Part shown: in pieces, positions 50,907 to 59,796 of the stretch | How the letters are laid out: the number at the start of each line of letters is the position of its first letter | How positions within the stretch are numbered: position 1 is the first letter of the stretch | Source: Caenicola sp034331105 | Lineage (GTDB): Bacteria > Synergistota > Synergistia > Synergistales > Synergistaceae | Reading direction: 5' to 3' | Assembly (NCBI GenBank): GCA_034331105.1 | Contig: JAXQGB010000014.1 | Coordinates: 186,001 to 250,000 of the forward strand | DNA: 64,000 nucleotides | Translations under genes and position numbers: made by a program | Notes under the pieces: model-generated | Told to the model about the DNA's origin: nothing | Database searches by the model: none | The model's input: the letters and a program-made list of their open reading frames with translations, nothing else

Positions 50907-51004
50907 TTCATTAAGAAGAGGTTTATTTTCTATTTTTAAGAAAAATATTAAATTACTTTCACAGAAGCGCCTGATGATCAAATCATAAAAGCTTTTCCCT
51001 TCCC

Positions 51005-51050
51005 ATAAAAATAAAACCGGGTTTTCCTGTCCTCAGAAAAATCCGGTTTT
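51005..51050 (-). terminator. Terminator of the hrcA-grpE-dnaK-dnaJ operon
   Basis: AAAACCGG (51043-51050 on minus) pairs with CCGGTTTT (51013-51020), with further pairing inside, and the minus strand continues ATTTTTATGGG. It lies 31 bp after the dnaJ stop. Confidence 0.8.
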
Positions 51051-51080
51051 GTCGCTTTATGCTCTTGATTTAGATTATCT

Positions 51081-52220
51081 CTATCGCTTTATCTTATCGA
51101 ATAACCCCTCTTTGTTCTTTACAGGGACCTTCATTTCTTTTGCGATCTGTTCCAACAGTTCTCTTTCTTTTGCAGACGGATCTTTGCTTATGCTGACCTT
51201 TACAAGGATATTCATGTCACCGCTGCCCTTTCCCCGAAGACGCGGCATGCCTCTGCCCTTTATCCTGAGCTTTGATCCGGGTTGGGTGCCTGCAGGGATA
51301 TCCAATTTCTCAAAACCGTCAAAGGTCTCAATTTTGACTTCGCATCCCAATGCCGCCTGAGGATACTGTATATCGACCGAGGTATTAAGGTCGTCGCCCT
51401 TGCGCTGAAACCTTCTGTCATTTTTTACCTCTATGAGGAGGAAAAGATCCCCGGAAGGCCCCCCGTTGATACCTGCTTCTCCCTGGCTGGACACCCTCAG
51501 CCTTATTCCGGTGTCTATGCCGGCGGGGATCTTCACGTCAACAGAATGCTGTTTTCGCACACGACCCTGTCCTTTGCATTCGCGGCAGGCCGTCTTAATT
51601 ACTTTACCCTTACCGTGACAGGTCGGACAGACAGTCACCTGAGCCATCTGTCCAAAGGGTGTGTTGACGGTCTGCTGCACCTGTCCGCGACCACCGCATG
51701 TCGGGCATGTTTCTATCTTGGTGCCGGGCTCCGCCCCGCTGCCCCCGCAGTGTGGACATGTCTCAAGGCGAGGGATCTCGATTTTTTTGGTGACTCCCCT
51801 GAATGCATCCTCCATCGTGATCTGCATGGTGTATTCAAGGTCATTGCCCCTTCTAGGAGCGTTTGGATCGACTGATCGCCTGCCGGATCCCCCGAAAGCG
51901 CTTCCAAAGAGATCACCGAAGAGGTCACCAAAATCTGCTCCGCCAAAGCCGGCTCCGCCGAAGCCCCCAAAGTCCCCTCCGGGCGGCATGTCGCCTACAT
52001 ACCCAAACTGATCGTACTGAGTTCTTTTCTTGGGATCGCTGAGGACTTCGTTAGCCTCATTTATCTCTTTGTACTTTTTTTCTGCCTCAGTATCTCCCGG
52101 GTTTGCGTCAGGATGATATTTCCGGGTGAGCTTACGGTATGCTTTCTTTATTTCGTCGGCCGAGGCCCCCCGTCCAACACCCAATATTTCATAATAGTCT
52201 TTTTTGCCGGGAGCAGCCAT
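51081..52220 (-). CDS. dnaJ: Chaperone protein DnaJ
   Basis: A 379-residue type I Hsp40. The J-domain (~1-75) has the HPD motif in KYHPDANPG. A Gly/Phe-rich region (~78-118) follows, then a zinc-finger domain with four CxxCxGxG repeats beginning CPHCGGSG, CPTCGGRG, CPTCHGKG and CRECKGQG (~150-225), then the C-terminal substrate-binding domains. It stimulates DnaK ATPase. Last gene of the CIRCE-controlled heat-shock operon. Confidence 0.98.
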   Translation of the reverse strand: MAAPGKKDYYEILGVGRGASADEIKKAYRKLTRKYHPDANPGDTEAEKKYKEINEANEVLSDPKKRTQYDQFGYVGDMPPGGDFGGFGGAGFGGADFGDLFGDLFGSAFGGSGRRSVDPNAPRRGNDLEYTMQITMEDAFRGVTKKIEIPRLETCPHCGGSGAEPGTKIETCPTCGGRGQVQQTVNTPFGQMAQVTVCPTCHGKGKVIKTACRECKGQGRVRKQHSVDVKIPAGIDTGIRLRVSSQGEAGINGGPSGDLFLLIEVKNDRRFQRKGDDLNTSVDIQYPQAALGCEVKIETFDGFEKLDIPAGTQPGSKLRIKGRGMPRLRGKGSGDMNILVKVSISKDPSAKERELLEQIAKEMKVPVKNKEGLFDKIKR

Positions 52221-52237
52221 CAGCGCCTCACCTCACG

Positions 52238-54076
52238 TTATTTATTGTCTTCTTCATGGAACTCGGCATCTACAGTTGTTTCGTCGCTTGAGTCTCCGTT
52301 GTCGGTATTTACCTGTGCATCCGCAGGATCATTCTGTGCTGCCTGTGCTTTTGCATATGCCTTCTGCGAGATCGGGTGCATTGCGTTCATAAGAGCTTCG
52401 ACAGCAGACTTGATCGCCGATGCGTCTTCGCTTGTCAGAAGATCTCTCAGAGCTTTGATCTTTCCTTCAACGGCTGCCTTTTCTTCAGGTGTAGCGTCTT
52501 CGCCAAGTTCCTTCAGCGCTTTTTCAGCATTGTACGCGGCACTGTCTCCCTCGTTTCGGGCTTCAACAAGTTCTTTCTTTTTCTTGTCTTCTCCCTCATT
52601 CATTTCAGCATCGCGGCGCATTTTATCAATTTCTTCATCCGTGAGCCTTGAGGACTGTATCGTGATATTCTGCACTTTGCCAGTGGCTTTGTCCTTGGCA
52701 GTAACGTTAACAATACCGTTTGCATCGATATCAAAAGTCACCTCTATCTGAGGGATGCCTCTTGGAGCAGGCGCTATGCCGTCAAGGAAAAACCTTCCAA
52801 GTGACACGTTATCACCTGCCATTGCTCTTTCTCCCTGGAGAACGTGGATCTCGACCTGAGGCTGGTTGTCAGCAGCCGTTGTAAAGACCTGGCTCTTGGA
52901 GACAGGGATAGCGCTGTTTTTCTCTATTATCTTGGTGAACACTCCGCCAAGGGTCTCAAGTCCGAGTGAGAGCGGCGTTACGTCTACAAGGACGATACCC
53001 TTGTGCTCCCCTGAAAGTATTGCTCCCTGGATAGCTGCTCCGACTGCAACGCATTCATCCGGATTTATCCCTTTTGTCGGTTCTTTGTTAAGCAGCTCTT
53101 TCACCTTGCGCTGGACCATGGGCATACGTGTCGAGCCTCCGACAAGAAGTATCTTGTCAACGTCAGTCGGCTGGAGGCCTGCATCTTTCAGAGCTGTGCG
53201 AACAGGCTGTACTGTCCTGTCAAGAAGATCCCTCGTAAGTTCTTCAAATTTTGCCCTGGTAAGTGTCATTTCAAGGTGCTTGGGTCCGTTTTGGTCTGCT
53301 GTGATAAAAGGCAGTGAAATAGAGGTCTCTGCCATTGATGAGAGCTCTACCTTCGCTTTTTCAGCGGCTTCACGAAGACGCTGTGCTGCCATTTTATCTT
53401 TCCTCAGGTCCACTCCGTCTGTCTTTTTGAATTCATCTGCGACCCAGTCGGCCACTTTAGAATCCCAGTCGTCTCCGCCAAGCCTGTTGTCTCCTGAAGT
53501 TGAAAGGACTTCGAAAACCCCTTCCCCTACGTCAAGTATGGAGACATCAAAGGTTCCGCCTCCCAGGTCGAAAACCATAATTTTATGGTCGCCTTCCTTG
53601 TCGACGCCATAAGCAAGACATGCTGCGGTAGGCTCATTTATTACCCTCAGCACCTCAAGCCCTGCAATAGTTCCGGCATCTTTTGTAGCCTGTCTCTGGG
53701 CATCTGTAAAATATGCTGGGCATGTTATAACTGCTTTTGTAACAGTCGTTCCCAGATATTCTTCCGCATCCCTCTTGAGCTTCTGCAGTATCATGGAGGA
53801 TATCTGCTGAGGGGTGTACTTCTGACCGTCGATAGTAACCTTATGATCGCTGCCCATTTCTCTCTTTATCGATATTATTGTGCGGTCAGGGTTTACTATT
53901 GCCTGTCTTTTTGCAAGCTGTCCGACCAGTCTTTCATTGCCGTCTTTGGTAAAGGCAACTACCGAAGGAGTTGTACGTCCACCTTCCGGGTTTGGTATAA
54001 CTGTTACATTGTCTCCTTCTTTTACTGCGACACAGCTGTTTGTTGTACCAAGGTCGATACCAATAATTTTTTCCAT
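52238..54076 (-). CDS. dnaK: Chaperone protein DnaK (Hsp70)
   Basis: A 612-residue Hsp70. The ATPase domain begins with IIGIDLGTTNSCVA (~4-17) and includes VFDLGGGTFDVSIL (~168-181) and ILLVGGSTRMP (~308-318). The hydrophobic linker is followed by the beta-sandwich substrate domain with VEIHVLQGER, and an acidic C-terminal lid ending EEDNK. It folds proteins with GrpE and DnaJ. It lies 71 bp after grpE and 17 bp before dnaJ. Confidence 0.99.
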   Translation of the reverse strand: MEKIIGIDLGTTNSCVAVKEGDNVTVIPNPEGGRTTPSVVAFTKDGNERLVGQLAKRQAIVNPDRTIISIKREMGSDHKVTIDGQKYTPQQISSMILQKLKRDAEEYLGTTVTKAVITCPAYFTDAQRQATKDAGTIAGLEVLRVINEPTAACLAYGVDKEGDHKIMVFDLGGGTFDVSILDVGEGVFEVLSTSGDNRLGGDDWDSKVADWVADEFKKTDGVDLRKDKMAAQRLREAAEKAKVELSSMAETSISLPFITADQNGPKHLEMTLTRAKFEELTRDLLDRTVQPVRTALKDAGLQPTDVDKILLVGGSTRMPMVQRKVKELLNKEPTKGINPDECVAVGAAIQGAILSGEHKGIVLVDVTPLSLGLETLGGVFTKIIEKNSAIPVSKSQVFTTAADNQPQVEIHVLQGERAMAGDNVSLGRFFLDGIAPAPRGIPQIEVTFDIDANGIVNVTAKDKATGKVQNITIQSSRLTDEEIDKMRRDAEMNEGEDKKKKELVEARNEGDSAAYNAEKALKELGEDATPEEKAAVEGKIKALRDLLTSEDASAIKSAVEALMNAMHPISQKAYAKAQAAQNDPADAQVNTDNGDSSDETTVDAEFHEEDNK

Positions 54077-54147
54077 AACTCATTCCACCTTTTAAATAAT
54101 TTATATTTTATTTTTTTACTTCATTTGTTTCCTTATCCGGAAAAAGA

Positions 54148-54726
54148 TCAGTCAGTGTGTTTCCCGACTCTCACCTGAGGGGCCCTGATTACACGGCCTG
54201 CAAGTCTGTAGCCATTTCTCAGTGTGCCTATTATACAATTGTCTTTTGATCTGTCTTCTATGGGTTCCATCGAAACAGCTTCGTGTACGGAGGGATCAAA
54301 TTCACCCTCAGTCTCTATTTTTTCAAGCCCCAGGTTTTCCAGGGCTTTGTAAAACTGCTTTGTGATCATGGCCATTCCTTTGTAGAGGTTACTCTCTTCA
54401 TCTTCTATCGCACAGCAGACTCTTTCCAGATTTTCAAAGACAGGCAAAAGCTCTTCGATCGATCTTTCAGCTGCAAGTTTGCAGTTTTTCTCCCTGTCCC
54501 TTTCGACTCTTGTCCTGAGGTTGTAGTAGTCAGCCCTTGCCCTCGCTGCCTCTTCGGTAAGAGTTTTTATCTCTTTTTTCATTTTTTCGATGATCTCAAA
54601 TAAATTTTCCTGATCATTCTCAGGAGAGATCATATCTTCTGCAGCAGATAATTTCTGTTCCTTTTTTTCAATGGGATCTCTTTCTGCCGCATTTTGTATG
54701 CCTTTAGCTTTCTCACTTTTGTGCAT
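54148..54726 (-). CDS. grpE: Nucleotide exchange factor GrpE
   Basis: A 192-residue DnaK cofactor. A disordered charged N-terminus and long coiled coil (~45-100, with RADYYNLRTRVERDREKNCKLA) lead to the beta-domain with the conserved VHEAVS..., DNCIIGTLRNGYRLAGRVIRAPQVRVGK end (~145-190). It releases ADP from DnaK. AGGAGG lies in the end of hrcA, 3 bp upstream of its own start region. Confidence 0.97.
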   Translation of the reverse strand: MHKSEKAKGIQNAAERDPIEKKEQKLSAAEDMISPENDQENLFEIIEKMKKEIKTLTEEAARARADYYNLRTRVERDREKNCKLAAERSIEELLPVFENLERVCCAIEDEESNLYKGMAMITKQFYKALENLGLEKIETEGEFDPSVHEAVSMEPIEDRSKDNCIIGTLRNGYRLAGRVIRAPQVRVGKHTD

Positions 54727-54729
54727 CTT

Positions 54730-55755
54730 CTATTCAGCCTCCTCTTCGGGTACCGGATCCATGGTCCGAAGTACTCTGTCGATAGTCGTAATTACCTTTT
54801 CGTAGTCCATTCTCTCCGGCCCCACTACACCTATCATTGTCATTTGTCCGTTGCAGACAGTCGAAGCCGCCACAAGAGCCGATCTCTTCATCGCCGGAGA
54901 TTCGTTTTCTTCTCCTATGATTATGTTTATACCCTCTTTGGAGCAGCTTTTAACAAGTTCAGCCATTCCTTCTTCCTGTTCAAGGAATTCATATAATGCC
55001 TGTATTCGGCTGAGATCCTGAAAATCCGGAAGATTAAGCATATGGCTCATGGACCCCGTGAATGCCTTTATTGAAGGAGAGATCATTATCCCTTCAAGCT
55101 CACGGAGCGCAGCTGCACAGGCAGATTTGTAATCCTGAAGTTCCTCCATTATGTAGGCTTTCAGGGACGTTTTTATCTCAGTCCACTCACAGCCCGCAAA
55201 TACATTTATCCTTCTCGAAAGATCGTCCAGATACTCCTGCGTCATATCCCAGGGAAGGCTGGTCACCTTCTGATGCACAAGTCCCCCCTGAAGAACTACA
55301 AGCAGTAAAACATTTCTCTCTCCCAGCCGGACAAAATCGACTCTCTGGAATTTGACTTTGTCCAACGGTGTTACGGCTGCCACTCCCACATAGTTTGACA
55401 CACGGCTGAGAATATCCGATGCTGACTCAAGAGCACCCTCAATTCCCTTGTGGTGCTCGCCAAGGCTCTTGATCCATTCCTTGCTGTATTTTGAAGAATC
55501 GACCCTTTGAAGTACAGAGTCTACATACAGCCTGTAGCCAAGGGTCGTAGGTATCCTGCCTGAGGAAGTGTGGGGCTGCTTCAGGAAACCCATCTCTTCC
55601 AGGTCAGACATCTCGTTTCTGATAGTAGCGGAGCTGTGCCCTGTAAGATAGCGCCTGGAAACAGTACGGGAGCCGACACTTTCACCGCTTCTGATGTATT
55701 CATATACTACGGAAAGCATTACTTCCAACTGTCTTTCTGTAAGCAAAGGTTTCAC
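54730..55755 (-). CDS. hrcA: Heat-inducible transcription repressor HrcA
   Basis: A 341-residue repressor. A winged-helix N-domain (ERQLEVMLSVVYEYIRSGESVGSRTVSR, ~6-33; SSATIRNEMSDLEEMGFL, ~41-58) is followed by the GAF-like C-domain. GTG 55755 is chosen: AAGG lies 6 bp upstream and the product starts like other HrcA proteins. The in-frame GTG at 55773 lies inside the CIRCE operator. It controls this operon by binding CIRCE, with GroEL as usual co-factor. Confidence 0.96.
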   Translation of the reverse strand: MKPLLTERQLEVMLSVVYEYIRSGESVGSRTVSRRYLTGHSSATIRNEMSDLEEMGFLKQPHTSSGRIPTTLGYRLYVDSVLQRVDSSKYSKEWIKSLGEHHKGIEGALESASDILSRVSNYVGVAAVTPLDKVKFQRVDFVRLGERNVLLLVVLQGGLVHQKVTSLPWDMTQEYLDDLSRRINVFAGCEWTEIKTSLKAYIMEELQDYKSACAAALRELEGIMISPSIKAFTGSMSHMLNLPDFQDLSRIQALYEFLEQEEGMAELVKSCSKEGINIIIGEENESPAMKRSALVAASTVCNGQMTMIGVVGPERMDYEKVITTIDRVLRTMDPVPEEEAE

Positions 55756-55766
55756 TTCCTGCCTTG

Positions 55767-55793
55767 TTAGCACTCTCGTATCACGAGTGCTAA
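55767..55793. promoter_or_regulatory. CIRCE operator (HrcA binding site)
   Basis: A perfect TTAGCACTC-N9-GAGTGCTAA matches the CIRCE consensus without a mismatch. It lies between the promoter at 55812-55840 and the hrcA start, so HrcA bound here would block the whole heat-shock operon. Confidence 0.98.
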
Positions 55794-55811
55794 TTCATTT
55801 ACAACGGGACA

Positions 55812-55840
55812 AGAATAACAGCGCTTCGCACAAATGTCAA
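55812..55840 (-). promoter_or_regulatory. Promoter of the hrcA-grpE-dnaK-dnaJ operon
   Basis: A perfect TTGACA (55835-55840), a 17-bp spacer and TATTCT (55812-55817) on the minus strand. The start would fall near 55805, so CIRCE is in the 5' leader. Confidence 0.85.
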
Positions 55841-55991
55841 GACAGGTCAGATTATTTACATAGTTGTTTTTACTTAATAATATTGACTGAGTTTTTAAAA
55901 GAAGCGGCTGTCGATAATGTATAATAAACCCCGAATGACTGATCATTGTTTTGAAAATCTGTCTCTTTGACAAAAAACTAAAGAGGTACAA

Positions 55992-56633
55992 ATGGTCAAA
56001 ACCTCTATATATCTGATTAGGCATGGCGAATGCGCCGGCAATAGGGAAAACCGAGTAAGGGGGCGCGTAGACTTCCCCCTCAACAACAATGGTGTTTCGC
56101 AGGCCGGAGCTCTTGCTATAGCAATGAAAGACAGAAATTTGACTCATGTCTATTCAAGCCCGCTGAAAAGAGCTTTCTCAACAGCGGAAATGATAAGCAA
56201 CAGCTGTGGGTGCGGGCTTTCTTTCGATGATTCATTCAACAACATAAAACTTGATCCATGGGAGGGCAGACTTAAAAGTGACATAGCTGCAAGCGAACCT
56301 CTGTTGTGGAACACCTGGATCAACGACCCGGAGAGCCTTATCCTTGAAGGCGCAGAAACTCTTGATAAGGTAATGGAGCGGTCACTCTCAGGACTTCGGC
56401 GCCTTATAGAGAAGCACCGCGGTGAAACTTTTGCTGTCGTTTCGCACAGGGGCGTACTTAAACCGCTCCTTTCGGGAGCTCTCGGCATAGAAAAGCCGAG
56501 ATTCTGGAGGCTGCATATGGATACCGGATCTTACAGCCTTTTGACACATGACGACATCCATGGGTTCTGCCTCATGGGACTGAATTATTCAGAACACCTG
56601 AAGGACCTCCCTCTTATCCAGGAGTTTGAGTAG
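55992..56633 (+). CDS. Histidine phosphatase family protein (phosphoglycerate mutase-like)
   Basis: A 213-residue enzyme. The phosphohistidine motif is YLIRHGECAGNRENRVRGRVDFPL (~6-29), the catalytic acid region DPWEGRL (~92-98), and the second His lies in VVSHRGVLKPLLSG (~152-165). The fold covers phosphoglycerate mutases and small-molecule phosphatases (CobC, PhoE). It is the first gene of a plus-strand run with folP and folK. A folate-pathway role, such as removing phosphates from a pterin, is only a guess from context. Confidence 0.88.
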   Translation: MVKTSIYLIRHGECAGNRENRVRGRVDFPLNNNGVSQAGALAIAMKDRNLTHVYSSPLKRAFSTAEMISNSCGCGLSFDDSFNNIKLDPWEGRLKSDIAASEPLLWNTWINDPESLILEGAETLDKVMERSLSGLRRLIEKHRGETFAVVSHRGVLKPLLSGALGIEKPRFWRLHMDTGSYSLLTHDDIHGFCLMGLNYSEHLKDLPLIQEFE

Positions 56634-56645
56634 GAAGGGCAGTAC

Positions 56646-57866
56646 ATGGCTGTCTACGAGATAAAGTTCAGGGACTCAATAGAACTGGCTGACTCGCTCC
56701 ATGCCATAGGAGCAGATGTGAGAAGTCTGCCTTTCTTTGACAACAGAAGGGAGATAAGAGCTTTATACCTTTCCTGCATCGATGTAAGGGCAGCGAATGT
56801 CATCAAGCAGGAAATGCTTTCAAGAGGGGGAGACGCCGCCGTAAATGCCCATGCGATAGACTGCAGGGTACAGGAAAGTGACGTCATAATATTCGGGACA
56901 GTCAAACAGATATCCTTTCTCGCAGACAAACTTGAGATGATGTCCTGGTGGGGATTCCCCGATATAGTAAAAGCTTTGAGGTGCGCGCTTGACTCCTTTT
57001 CAAGAAAAACCTCCAAGGTCTCGCTTCCTTCCGGCAACGATCTTATGCTTGGCACAAGGACCCTCTTGATGAGTATCATCAACCTCAGCGATGATTCCTT
57101 CCATAAGGAAAGCAGAACTTACGGAAGCATAGAGACAGCGGTAGCCCGTGCGTTGGATCATGCTGAAAACGGGGCTGACATACTGGATCTCGGGGCAGAA
57201 TCTACAAGACCCGGCGCCGCAAGGATATCAGAATCAGAAGAAATTGAACGCATGATACCGGCGATAAATGAGATCAGGAAAAATCTTCCGTTAATGCCTA
57301 TCTCTGTGGATACGACCAGAAAAAAAGTAGCAGAGGCTGCATTAAAAGCCGGAGCAGACATCATCAATGATATTTCGGGACTGTCGTTTGAACCTGAGAT
57401 AGCAGAGACAGCAGCCAGATTTGGAGCCATGCTGGTAATAATGCACATGAGGGGAACTCCACAGACTATGGGGTCAATGTGCGGTTACAGCAATTTGCTT
57501 AAAGAGATCAATGAATTTTTTGATGAAAAGATCAAAATTGCCTCTTCTTTTGGGGTAGAGAGCTCAAAGATGATCATTGACCCAGGGATAGGTTTTGCAA
57601 AGGATCACAGCCAGAACCTCTTCCTTCTCAGACACATCGAATCTTTAAGGATACATTCAAAGCCGATCCTTATCGGTGCCTCCAGAAAGGGATCCATCGG
57701 CAGGGCAACTGACAGCAAGGATGCTTCTGAGCGACTTGAAGGCACATTGGCGGTATCTTCTCTCTGTGCCTGGTACGGAGTAGACATTATCAGAGTCCAT
57801 GACACAAAGGAAAACAAAAAAGCGGTAATGATGGCAGAAGCCATAAGAGATGCAGATTATGCCTGA
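56646..57866 (+). CDS. folP: Dihydropteroate synthase with N-terminal extension
   Basis: A 406-residue protein, about 130 residues longer than usual. The C-terminal TIM barrel is DHPS: LMSIINLSDDSF (pterin loop, ~138-149), LDLGAESTRPGA (~178-189), SVDTTRKKVAEAALKAGADIINDISG (~219-244), VIMHMRGTPQTM (~260-271), DPGIGFAKDHSQNL (~303-316) and GASRKGSIG (~338-346). The N-terminal ~130 residues (MAVYEIKFRDSIELAD onward) look globular and are not familiar from E. coli FolP. The enzyme joins p-aminobenzoate to hydroxymethyl-dihydropterin. It lies 12 bp after the phosphatase gene and overlaps folK. Confidence 0.94.
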   Translation: MAVYEIKFRDSIELADSLHAIGADVRSLPFFDNRREIRALYLSCIDVRAANVIKQEMLSRGGDAAVNAHAIDCRVQESDVIIFGTVKQISFLADKLEMMSWWGFPDIVKALRCALDSFSRKTSKVSLPSGNDLMLGTRTLLMSIINLSDDSFHKESRTYGSIETAVARALDHAENGADILDLGAESTRPGAARISESEEIERMIPAINEIRKNLPLMPISVDTTRKKVAEAALKAGADIINDISGLSFEPEIAETAARFGAMLVIMHMRGTPQTMGSMCGYSNLLKEINEFFDEKIKIASSFGVESSKMIIDPGIGFAKDHSQNLFLLRHIESLRIHSKPILIGASRKGSIGRATDSKDASERLEGTLAVSSLCAWYGVDIIRVHDTKENKKAVMMAEAIRDADYA

Positions 57867-58347
57867 AAAAAGCAAAGTTTTGATGTCTCTGGGCTCAAAC
57901 ACGGGCAACAGGATGAACATGCTGACTAAAGCTCTTTCTGAACTTGAACGGGGCGGTTTTTGTATAATTGATAAAAGTAAAATATGGGAGACTTCTCCCT
58001 GGGGCCTGACCGGACAGCCGAGGTTCCTTAATATGTGCATATGCGCTGAAACAGAATTTCCCCCGGAAGAAATGATCAGAACTATCAAAAACATTGAAAA
58101 AAAACTTGGACGCAGCAAGAGCATAAAATGGGGCCCGCGTGAGATAGATATCGACATCATAGCAATAGACGAACTGGTCATTGAGACACCGGACCTCTCT
58201 GTCCCCCACCGGCATATGCATGAAAGGGCCTTTGTCCTGGTACCTCTTAAAGAGATCGCTCCTTGGTTCAGGCATCCGGTAACAGGGAAAACTCTGGACG
58301 AAATGATATGCGCTCTCCCTGCTGAAAAAATGGAGTGGATCATATAG
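57859..58347 (+). CDS. folK: 2-amino-4-hydroxy-6-hydroxymethyldihydropteridine pyrophosphokinase
   Basis: A 162-residue HPPK. The motif LMSLGSNTGNRMNML (~8-22), the acceptor loop ETSPWGLTGQPRFLNMC (~46-62), and the ATP/metal site KWGPREIDIDIIAID (~91-105), followed by VPHRHMHERAFVLVPL (~116-131), are diagnostic. It phosphorylates the pterin alcohol for FolP. The ATG at 57859 overlaps the folP stop by 8 bp, so the two are translationally coupled. Confidence 0.96.
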   Translation: MPEKSKVLMSLGSNTGNRMNMLTKALSELERGGFCIIDKSKIWETSPWGLTGQPRFLNMCICAETEFPPEEMIRTIKNIEKKLGRSKSIKWGPREIDIDIIAIDELVIETPDLSVPHRHMHERAFVLVPLKEIAPWFRHPVTGKTLDEMICALPAEKMEWII

Positions 58348-58349
58348 AA

Positions 58350-59165
58350 ATGAAAAACACATATGAGGCAATCAACAACTTAAGAAAAAAGTATGCTTCT
58401 TATTTCTCCGATAATTATCTGATCTGGCTAATGCCCGCATTGGCACTCTGCCTTGCCCTGATCATCTATCTTGTGCCGGGGAACGAAATCCCCGAAGGCG
58501 GTGCTAATCTCAGGACACTCAGAGTCGGGAATTTTCCGATAGTGCTTATTCTGGAGCAAAGTCAGGGAGAGGTCGCATCGGCATGGCTGAGGACTCCGGC
58601 AGGTGTTAAGCAGATAGAACAGCTTGACGGTCTCTCTTTTGTGTCGGACAGCATATTCCTCGCTAAAGTAGACCAGGATGACAAAGAGGATCTTCTTTGG
58701 CGGACATCCTTCACAAACTTTGAAGGTACAGGGATCCACCTTTGGGTAGGTGTCACGACATGGTCACCCAAGGCACACATATTTATAACTCCTTACGAAT
58801 ACACAAGATGGGACGCTGTCCCCGCAAAGCTCGTTGTGCCTAAGGGAACAGCTGTATATGTCTCTCCTGCCATTCCTACATACGACAAGACAGATTCATT
58901 CCGCGGCCGCGACAGTTATTCTTTTATCTACACCATAAGGATGACACCGGAAGGTCCTGCTTTCGTACCTGTGCCAGAGGTTTACAAACAGCTGTCCATA
59001 CTGCTCAGAGCCGGAATACAGGGAGAATTCACGTCTGCCAAGAGACTCGCATATGTGAGGATGCTCAATGAGTTCAACAGCCTTGCCGAAGGGAAGCCTC
59101 CCAAAGCAGAGACACTGCTGAATTTTCAGATCGAAAAGATAGCTGTTCTGAGCTGGAGAAGATGA
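58350..59165 (+). CDS. Membrane-anchored protein of unknown function
   Basis: A 271-residue protein that I do not recognise. One TM helix near the N-terminus (YLIWLMPALALCLALIIYLVP, ~23-43) suggests a bitopic protein with a large outside domain. That domain (~50-271) is predicted soluble with many aromatic residues and alternating beta-type stretches, such as TGIHLWVGVTTWSPKAHIFITPYEYTRW. It has no Cys-pair or metal motif. It follows folK by 2 bp and is the last gene of the plus-strand run. The start is ATG 58350 or GTG 58335; neither has a strong ribosome site. Confidence 0.65.
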   Translation: MKNTYEAINNLRKKYASYFSDNYLIWLMPALALCLALIIYLVPGNEIPEGGANLRTLRVGNFPIVLILEQSQGEVASAWLRTPAGVKQIEQLDGLSFVSDSIFLAKVDQDDKEDLLWRTSFTNFEGTGIHLWVGVTTWSPKAHIFITPYEYTRWDAVPAKLVVPKGTAVYVSPAIPTYDKTDSFRGRDSYSFIYTIRMTPEGPAFVPVPEVYKQLSILLRAGIQGEFTSAKRLAYVRMLNEFNSLAEGKPPKAETLLNFQIEKIAVLSWRR

Positions 59166-59241
59166 TCCCGAGGGCAGTTACTGCATGACGATCATTTTAA
59201 TAAGAGAAAGTAATATTTGCCATTAATAAAAACTTCACTCT

Positions 59242-59739
59242 TCACTTTTTGATATCAGCTTTTTCTCCCTCCGTTATCCTCATCAACTCTTCAGGGGATA
59301 TCGGAAAAAATTCGTGATCGGTCCCGGCAGCAGCCCACACTTCCGAATATTTAAAAAGATCTTCGTCCAGCAGCGTCTTTGGCTGTTCGGGATACCCAAC
59401 AGGAGGAACTCCGCCCGGCTTGAACCCGGACCAGTTGGAACACTCTTCCGGATCAGCGAAAGATACATGGGAGACTCCTATGATCTTTTTTATTTTTTTT
59501 GTGTCGACCCGGTTTATCCCTGACATCAGAGCGAGAGCAAAGTATTCACCCCTGTTTACCCTCAGAAGGATGCTTTTGAGTATCTCCTCTTCAGGCGCTC
59601 CGACAGCCGAAGAGGCATCAGAGACAGTGAATATCGTTTCTTCAGTATGAAATATCCTGCCGTCAAACCCTGAGTTTGAAAGAAATCTGCTTACAGCCTC
59701 CACAGGATCAAAATCTTCTGCAGCCCTATGAACGCACAA
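59242..59739 (-). CDS. YbaK/EbsC family aminoacyl-tRNA deacylase
   Basis: A 165-residue trans-editing domain like YbaK, ProX and the INS domain of ProRS. The pattern EEEILKSILLRVN (~49-61, with the Lys that positions the tRNA), ALALMSGINRVDTKKI (~67-82) and FKPGGVPPVGYPE (~106-118) fits the family. It removes mischarged amino acids (Cys or Ala from tRNA-Pro). It begins with TTG; GAGG lies 10 bp upstream. Confidence 0.88.
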   Translation of the reverse strand: MCVHRAAEDFDPVEAVSRFLSNSGFDGRIFHTEETIFTVSDASSAVGAPEEEILKSILLRVNRGEYFALALMSGINRVDTKKIKKIIGVSHVSFADPEECSNWSGFKPGGVPPVGYPEQPKTLLDEDLFKYSEVWAAAGTDHEFFPISPEELMRITEGEKADIKK

Positions 59740-59796
59740 TTTAAACCAACCTCGTTTCTGGCTTACTGCTTTTAATTTTCTGGATATCGATCATTT

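Larger units (their letters stand above)
50682..51080. other. Regulatory intergenic region (399 bp) between LIV operon 2 and dnaJ
   Basis: No ORF or RNA gene was recognised. It holds the LIV-2 promoter (50844-50872) with an inverted repeat, an 18-bp perfect palindrome (50889-50906), and the dnaJ terminator (51005-51050). The LIV-2 leader is about 155 nt long, enough room for further control. Confidence 0.6.

Noticed and set aside
52866..53612. A 248-codon plus-strand reading frame opposite dnaK
   Set aside because: Ser/Thr/Arg-rich low-complexity product antisense to a highly conserved gene; a typical shadow of dnaK codon use.
55767..55773. HrcA start at GTG 55773
   Set aside because: That codon lies inside CIRCE and gives an unusual N-terminal extension; GTG 55755 has a better ribosome site and a canonical HrcA start.
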